Positions 7,486-12,364 of a DNA stretch of 12,364 bases are shown piece by piece (position 1 is the stretch's first letter; the number at the start of each line of letters is the position of its first letter). Below the pieces are notes generated by a model that was not told the origin of the DNA, did not search any database, and saw only the letters and a list, made by a program, of their open reading frames with translations. The stretch comes from Thoreauomyces humboldtii. Taxonomy: Eukaryota > Chytridiomycota > Chytridiomycetes > Spizellomycetales > Powellomycetaceae. A program made the position numbers and the translations under genes. The stretch spans positions 1 to 12,364 of the forward strand of contig JADGJA010000695.1 of NCBI GenBank assembly GCA_027596035.1, read 5' to 3'.

Positions 7486-8523
7486 TCAAGCCCACGGATT
7501 GTAAATCCTAACAGTACTTCCGGGGGGCCGAGATCCGCTCATCGGTGGTTTCTCCATGTCCTGCACGTCTTCTTTCTCCTGCTCCTCGCGAGACCCCTTC
7601 CCGTCTCCGTCCATCTTGAAGAACCTCTCGAGACCGGCCCCACGTCCGGGATCCTGCTTGAGACCGTATCGAAACACCATGTGCCTCTTCTCGAACTGAT
7701 CGTACCACTCCTTCCTCCCGCGCTGGGCCTGGGCCGTCCATCCTGCGTACGCGTCGTCCTGGTGCACGATGGTGAACCGGACGGTGGGACGACCGGGAGA
7801 TGGTGCGAACTCGTATTGGTCCGACCAGGATTGGTAAAAGACGCGGACTGGCGAAGAAACATGTCATCAGTATCAACATGGAAAGGGATGGGTAGGTGAC
7901 ACGATACACTGCTTATCGTTCCAGAAGCAAATCTTCTCCGCGTTGGCGACGGAGCACAACGGACACGTCCTTCGATGCTCGTCGTCCGGTACGAACACGT
8001 CCTCGCTGATCCCATCGTTGGAAAGTCCCATGACGGGAGTCTTGGTGCATGTCACAGGAGGACCCTCGATCCCCTGATCCCACATCCGAACCCTGCCAGA
8101 CAGAGTGACACCCACGAAGTGAAGGGACGAGCAGTCGGGGTTCCTGTGGTGGACAAAGTAGACACGTTCCTCACGCTCCCCCCGCTCCCCGGAGTCCGTG
8201 GTGACTTTGGTTCGCGACAGTGACGTTCCGAACTCGAACCCGTCGAGACCCGAGACCGGCATCGGTAGGACGACCTCGACGCGGAGGTTGATCGCGTCTG
8301 CGTAGAGGAAACGTTCTCCGAACAGGTGGTCTCGAAGGGCTGACCGGATGCGTCGGTGGGTGAGTGTCAGCGGCAGAATGTCGAAGAGGGTCAGGTACTG
8401 TGCAATCTGCGGGTACAGCTCTGATGGAAGGTGGGATAGACTGGGAGCTGATGACGATGACGATGATGATGATGAGGACGAAGGCTGGACATTGCTGCTG
8501 TTGGTCCTGGGTGAAGGTGACAT
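7486..8523 (-). CDS. F-box domain protein (2 exons)
   Basis: Exon 1 is 8523-7908, the intron 7907-7848 (60 nt, GTATCG...CGCCAG) and exon 2 7847-7486, giving 325 aa. Without splicing the frame would stop 12 codons past the donor. With it, reading passes from FWNDKQ into FRVFYQSWSDQYEF. The start is the first true ATG (MSPSPRTN, with A at -3). Residues 15-25 are eleven serines, encoded by a TCN tract. Residues 29-65 fit an F-box (LSHLPSELYPQIAQYLTLFD and following), the motif that binds Skp1 in SCF ubiquitin ligases. The rest is a soluble beta-rich-looking domain with VYFVHHRN, a CPLC motif (187-190) near C199, and Trp-rich stretches. An acidic/basic low-complexity tail closes it. No WD40, LRR or Kelch repeats are visible, so the substrate is unknown. 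The first Met may be preceded by an unseen exon. Confidence 0.78.
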
Positions 8524-8842
8524 GTTTCCTTCGCGGAGCGCGTTGGAAACCGTCACCACCCAGCGATGTGTGCAAAGGGCCCAACGTCATGCGAGATGAG
8601 ACACGTGCGCCACCCTTCATACCGGTACTGCATCTCATTGTAAATACACTCGTTTGCTCACAATGGTGGGGTCGGTTCCCTATGGAACCTGCAAGATGAA
8701 GGTACACAGTAGATACAAGCGGCGCACCGAGTTCTTGAATCAGCTCGAGCGTTGTCCATGGAGCCTGGCCGCATCTCTAGCTGGGTCCCAAGATACTTTT
8801 GTAGGAAGCGGGCAGCTGTCGGACTTTCACTGTTCACCACCG

Positions 8843-8863
8843 AAAACCGAAAACTTCGGTTTT
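8843..8863. promoter_or_regulatory. Perfect 9-bp-stem hairpin in divergent promoter
   Basis: AAAACCGAA (8843-8851) and TTCGGTTTT (8855-8863) are perfect inverted repeats around a 3-base loop. The site lies 320 bp upstream of the F-box start and about 760 bp upstream of the pyrophosphorylase start. It could be a protein-binding palindrome, or the end of a non-coding transcript because the right arm ends in four T. Function is inferred only from symmetry. Confidence 0.4.
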
Positions 8864-8875
8864 AGTATCGTCTGA

Positions 8876-8939
8876 TTACCATACCTGGTAAGAGCGCCGA
8901 AAGGACCTGGGGCGACGATAGTAGGTTCGATCATGGTAA
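8876..8939. promoter_or_regulatory. Triple TTACCA/TGGTAA inverted repeats
   Basis: TTACCA at 8876-8881 pairs with TGGTAA at 8886-8891 (4-base gap) and also, extended to TTACCAT, with ATGGTAA at 8933-8939. The same word therefore occurs three times in 64 bases in palindromic arrangement. This could be a cluster of factor sites or alternative RNA stems. A GGTTCGATC at 8924-8932 made me test for a tRNA, but there is no room for a T stem. Confidence 0.35.
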
Positions 8940-9620
8940 AGATTGCCCCGCTGGCCTAGAAGAGAGAGATGCCAATGGTAGTATATACAGATCATGCTTC
9001 GGACTGTACGATAGTGCAGAAAACCCGAAAGCCATCTTCTTCTCGAGCCCGTTCAAAAAACACCTGCCAGCAGAAGCTCCGTACTTTACAGCCGGGAAAT
9101 GCTGCTCGCTTAGAAGCGGCAGCACTGTCGGGACTGTCGCAAATCAGAACCTGAACTTGAATCATCATTGGAAAACCAAAGTGAAGTAAGGGGAGGGAGG
9201 GGGCGAGCGGTGAAGACCGATGCGAAGCTTAAGGTTTTCCGGAGGGCGCAGACAGCAAGCAAATGCCTGGAACGCTCTTTGCAACAATGATACCTGGAAA
9301 CCTAATTTCTTTCGCCGTCTGCCATAAGCAGGGACGTTGTTTGGTATTTCTGGGTTATACTCTAAGACTAAGAGTGAGATCGGTCGGTGTCTTGCGAGCG
9401 GTGGTGGGTGAGTGTGAGGCGCAAGGCGCGGGCGCCTCGCCTCGTCGTTGGTCTTTCTTCGTGTGTGCTGTCGCGTCCGACCGAGGACCAGGAAGGCCCA
9501 CCTCTTCCTAATAAAAAGAACGACGCGACGATCGGCAATCCCTCTCCCGACGACAACCTCCAACCAACCTCCCTCTGTCCCTCTCCAGTTCACCATCTAC
9601 AGCACCGGATTACCTCAACC

Positions 9621-10940
9621 ATGAAGGCCCTCATCCTCGTCGGCGGCTTTGGAACGCGTCTGCGTCCTCTCACCTTCACGAAACCGAAGCCATTGGTCGA
9701 CTTTGCCAACAGGTGAGGAATCCACCTCACATAGTGTTTTCGCTTCTTTCGAGCACATGCTCAACATCGTCCATAATTTCATCAGGCCCATGATTCTGCA
9801 TCAGATCGAAGCATTGGCCAAGGTATGGTTTTGTGTGCGGTTTGAAGAGCGTGCACGACGCGTTTTTGTCTGTTGGGAAAACTCACCCCTTGGGTCTATT
9901 CACAGGTTGGAGTGACGGACATCGTTCTCGCGGTGAACTACCAACCAAAGACGATGGTGGACGCCATGCACGAGGTAGAGGCAAAGTTCAACATCAAGAT
10001 TCACTTTTCGATCGAGTCTGAACCTCTGGGAACCGCCGGTCCCATCGCTCTCGCTCGCGTAAGCACGGATTCTTACGGCCAGCACTTAAATGGGAACAGT
10101 GATCTCATCTAGTGGCTCTCTCCCATTCTCCAGGCCATCCTCGGAAAGGGAACGGCACCGTTCTTCGTCTTGAACTCAGACGTCATCTGCGAGTTCCCGT
10201 TCGTCGAACTCCTCGCCTTCCACAAGGCACACGGCGGGGAAGGGACCCTCATGACGACCCCCGTCGACGATCCCACGAAGTACGGAGTCGTGTGTCTCAA
10301 GGAGAACAACCCCTCCCAGATCGACCGGTTCGTCGAGAAGCCAAAGGACGCCTCCTTCGGCAACCACATCAACGCCGGAATCTACATCTTCTCCCCAGCC
10401 ATGATCAACCGCATCCAACCCAAACCTATGTCCATCGAGAAGGACGTGTTCCCCAAGATGGCAAAGGACGGAAGTCTCTTCTGCATGCCCCTCGTCGGCT
10501 TCTGGGCCGACGTCGGACAACCGAAGGATTTCCTCACCGGTTCATCACTGTACCTCGCTTCCCAGAAGGACAAGAACCCCACGGCGCTGAAGCAGGGACC
10601 AGGGATCGTGGGGAATGTGCTGGTGGATCCTACCGCCAAGATCGGGGAGAACTGCTCCATCGGTCCCAACGTCACGGTCGCGGCGGGCGTCACGATCGGG
10701 AACGGAGTGAGGATCAGGAACGCCGTCATCATGGAGGGTTCCGCCGTGAGGGACAACGCGTACATCTCGGACTCGATCGTCGGATGGTCCAGTTCGGTGG
10801 GGAAGTGGAGCAGGTTGGAGAACGTGACGGTGTTGGGAGAGGACGTCCACGTGGCCGACGAAGTCTACGTCAACGGTGCTTGCGTCCTGCCTCACAAGTC
10901 CCTCTCGACGTCGATAATGGAGGCGAAGATCGTCATGTAG
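9621..10940 (+). CDS. MPG1: GDP-mannose pyrophosphorylase (mannose-1-phosphate guanylyltransferase), 4 exons
   Basis: The enzyme makes GDP-mannose from GTP and mannose-1-phosphate in the cytosol. GDP-mannose feeds N- and O-glycosylation, GPI anchors and cell-wall or capsule mannans. Exons are 9621-9712, 9786-9822, 9906-10058 and 10134-10940; the introns (73, 83 and 75 nt) are all GT-AG. The spliced product is 362 aa, close to the 361 aa of yeast Psa1. The N-terminal nucleotidyltransferase domain shows [13 protein letters not shown] (6-18) with PKPL after it, EPLGTAGP (82-89), LNSDV with the metal-binding Asp at 110, FVEKP (160-164) and NAGIYIF (174-180). The C-terminal third is a left-handed beta-helix of hexapeptide repeats ([24 protein letters not shown] and others), ending in IMEAKIVM. 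No key residue is missing and the gene appears intact. It diverges from the F-box gene. The name MPG1/PSA1 follows fungal usage. Confidence 0.97.
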
Positions 10941-11375
10941 ATGGGTTGGGACTGTCATCGGATGGACGGGACATAGCGGACTTTCCTCTCCTGCGGAAAC
11001 ACTTTTTAGAAGAAACTTACATGGCATCTTTTCTTTTCTTTCGGACAATCTTCAATACGCCTCTTGTGATTCCTGATCATCGGACTAGCCGGTGGGAGCT
11101 TTTTCGACGACGGGCCTCGTTCATAATCCAGGACTTCATCCTAGCTTTTCTGAGGCTTTCTGAGGCATAACTCAGAAATCGAATCACTACAGGCCGGCAA
11201 TTTCATCCCAGGGAATATCAGTTGAGGTCATATCAAGGTAAGTGGGAAACATCCATGAGAGTATATGCAGGAAATGTGTCACAAAAGTCCGGGTGTTATG
11301 ATGGTTTATAGTGCTGGTTTTATTCTCCTTCGACGTGACTTCCAGGTGAATGCTGCATGCGCTCTCTACCAACCA
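10941..11375. other. 3' region of the pyrophosphorylase gene, no other gene seen
   Basis: This 435-bp stretch between the pyrophosphorylase stop codon and the right repeat holds no supported gene. A T/C-rich tract (TTTTCTTTTCTTTCGG, about 11029-11044) is a plausible part of the 3' untranslated region or polyadenylation zone. TTTCTGAGGC is repeated at 11147-11156 and 11158-11167, the second copy running into the palindrome-like TGAGGCATAACTCAG. No open frame of note is unique to this stretch. Confidence 0.5.
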
Positions 11376-12053
11376 AGACATGCGGCCCCCTTCGGTTCGG
11401 AACTCATCGTGGGAAGCGTCAAAAATGGCTGGGTCAAGCATACTAGGGTGGACTCTCGCTTTCGCGAGGGTGGGAAGGACAGAGGGCTACCATGTCCAAC
11501 CCACTTTTGACGTCTTCAGCGAGTCAGTTGGCACGCGACAGTTTGAGAATTCTAGTTGCCTCCGCAGAGGTACTATTCTCGCCGAACCCCTCGCGGTTCC
11601 TAGGCCCCGACGTGCCATGAAACTAAGCCATGGTGTAGTATTTCCCCGCCAGGGCCACATTGGATGCGTGAGGGCGTGCAACACCAAATCATACATGCAA
11701 CCCAGATGAGTCCCTTACCTCCGGAGAGCATACATGTTGTTGGCTAGTTGTCAAAGGTTGACCTTGTCGACGTTCTTGCAAGAAGGCGAATGTGACGGCG
11801 TGCCAAGTAGTAAGCTTGAGTATGACGGCTTGGCGAAGACGTCGTGGTTGCCAGAAGGTGAGGTGAACTTGCCGACGCCAGTCGATCGATGTGAAGCAGG
11901 CGCTTGAGGATAAAGGCTTGACAATGAGCAAATGGTGGCAGGCGGCGGGGAGGTAATACGTCGGCCATGACGCTACTGCAAGGTGTAGTTACGGCTATGA
12001 GACCTGAGAGCGAAGAACCAAACAAGAGATGGTTCAGTGATAGAGCCATATCA
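11376..12053 (-). mobile_element. Dispersed repeat element, right copy (inverted relative to the left copy)
   Basis: The reverse complement of this stretch aligns with 2036-2718. The outer end (12053 going inward on minus) reads TGATATGGCTC and is the cleaner copy of that terminus. The inner end is degenerate: GCATGTCT stands where the left copy has CCATATCA, and clear identity stops at 11388. It has a 2-bp deletion relative to the left copy (left AAGCGCTGCTGCTT, right AAGCGCCTGCTT on minus), which breaks the 120-codon sense frame found in the left copy. The opposite-strand 94-codon ORF remains open (11425-11709, plus). No target-site duplication is apparent, and no transposase or reverse-transcriptase gene lies between the two copies. 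Confidence 0.78.
11425..11709 (+). other. Unrecognised 94-aa ORF inside the right repeat
   Basis: This is the counterpart of the minus-strand ORF at 2383-2667, with the same length, the same start (MAGSS) and the same end (SYMQPR). Thirteen replacements by eye separate the two, eleven of them within the first 40 residues. The frame also extends upstream to an ATG at 11350, outside the repeat. No domain is recognised. Confidence 0.25.
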
Positions 12054-12364
12054 AAGGAGCTGTACATCAATACATACCTCAGCTTGCTGCGAAAGGAAGA
12101 GCCATACACCTTCGGCAAGTCCTACCTTCGCCAAGTCTCCCTCTCCGCCAACCACCTCAGAACTTCAGCACGGCGTCTCTTCTCGGCAAGTTCACACCTT
12201 CGGCAAGACCCTCCCCCCTCGGCAAGACGTTCCAATCGTCTGGTAAGTCCTGCTGTCCCCTTCCCTCTGATTACTTTTCATGAATGTCGCAACTGACTGC
12301 GGTCTCTTCCGTTCCTTTAGTTCCGTATCGGCGCAACTCTTTCGGCAAGTTCACACCTTCGACA
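12054..12364 (+). other. Possible exon-intron-exon of a gene running off the right edge, with a CGGCAAG motif array
   Basis: A near-ideal intron lies at 12243-12320 (78 nt): donor GTAAGT, branch-like CTGAC, acceptor CTTTAG. Before and after it, the motif CGGCAAG or CGCCAAG recurs at least five times, often as CGGCAAGTTCACACCTTCG. In one plus-strand frame this reads as repeats of the type GKFTPS: SLLGKFTPSARP before the intron and NSFGKFTPST after it, and the frame is kept across the splice. A related word, GCAAGTTCACCTCGCCTTC, occurs inside the dispersed repeat, so this may be part of a larger repetitive family and not an ordinary host gene. No start codon is assigned, and the right end lies outside the window. 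Confidence 0.35.

Larger units (their letters stand above)
8524..9620. other. Divergent intergenic region, F-box gene and GDP-mannose pyrophosphorylase gene
   Basis: These 1.1 kb hold the promoters of two divergent genes. No protein gene is supported inside. Before the pyrophosphorylase start there is an A-rich AATAAAAAG near 9510-9518 and a C/T-rich leader from about 9540 to 9600, the usual look of a fungal promoter and 5' untranslated region. The start codon at 9621 has A at -3. Three small inverted-repeat structures lie in between and are listed separately. Confidence 0.6.

Noticed and set aside
8876..8948. Possible tRNA gene suggested by GGTTCGATC and a 7-bp TTACCAT/ATGGTAA pairing
   Set aside because: The putative acceptor strand follows the T loop directly, leaving no T stem, and no anticodon arm forms.
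10112..11170. A long (352-codon) plus-strand open frame overlapping the last pyrophosphorylase exon
   Set aside because: It is the shifted frame of a C/G-third-position coding exon, rich in Arg, His and Gly, without an ATG that makes sense and without any domain. The spliced pyrophosphorylase explains the DNA fully.
11352..11388. Primer-binding site next to the right repeat (TGGTTGGTAGAGAGC on the minus strand)
   Set aside because: It begins with TGG as a retrotransposon primer site would, but there is no gag or pol sequence inside and no second LTR in the same orientation. The left copy has different sequence at the same place.
1..12364. CRISPR array, prophage or bacterial operon features
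   Set aside because: The short repeats here are tandem microsatellites without unique spacers. The genes have fungal introns and domains, and no ribosome-binding sites or phage genes are seen.

Overview
This window looks like nuclear DNA from a filamentous or yeast-like fungus, most likely a basidiomycete, although the genus cannot be fixed from the sequence. The evidence is three spliced genes with short GT-AG introns (60-83 nt), pyrimidine-rich leaders, and coding DNA that favours C or G at third positions while the intergenic DNA is much less biased. There is no bacterial-style operon structure. The three best-supported genes are a GDP-mannose pyrophosphorylase, a fungal multi-C2H2 zinc-finger protein and an F-box protein. 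A fourth, small spliced gene encodes an unrecognised protein with one membrane segment.

Layout from left to right. Positions 1-2035 hold no gene I can support, only simple and tandem repeats. Positions 2036-2718 are one copy of a dispersed repeat of about 0.68 kb. Positions 2719-3524 are mostly non-coding, with one weak small ORF. Positions 3525-3965 (minus strand) hold the small two-exon membrane-protein gene, with a 78-bp tandem duplication carrying CGG-N15-CCG palindromes upstream of it. Positions 4370-6197 are a long gene-poor stretch with a tRNA-like relic, two bZIP-type sites one helical turn apart, and a CT microsatellite leading into the zinc-finger gene (6198-6947, plus). That gene converges on the F-box gene (7486-8523, minus). 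The F-box gene diverges from the GDP-mannose pyrophosphorylase gene (9621-10940, plus, four exons) across about 1.1 kb that contains small inverted repeats. Positions 11376-12053 are the second copy of the dispersed repeat, in inverted orientation. The last 300 bases hold a short-motif array and a strong candidate intron that runs toward the window edge.

The genes do not form an obvious pathway. The pyrophosphorylase supplies GDP-mannose for protein glycosylation, GPI anchors and cell-wall or capsule mannans. The F-box protein probably acts as an SCF ubiquitin-ligase adaptor, and the zinc-finger protein is a nucleic-acid-binding protein of unknown target. The most unusual large-scale feature is the inverted pair of about 93% identical repeats that bracket the whole gene block, about 8.7 kb apart. 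Within each copy lies a core that is much better conserved than the rest and carries an ORF that is open in both copies.
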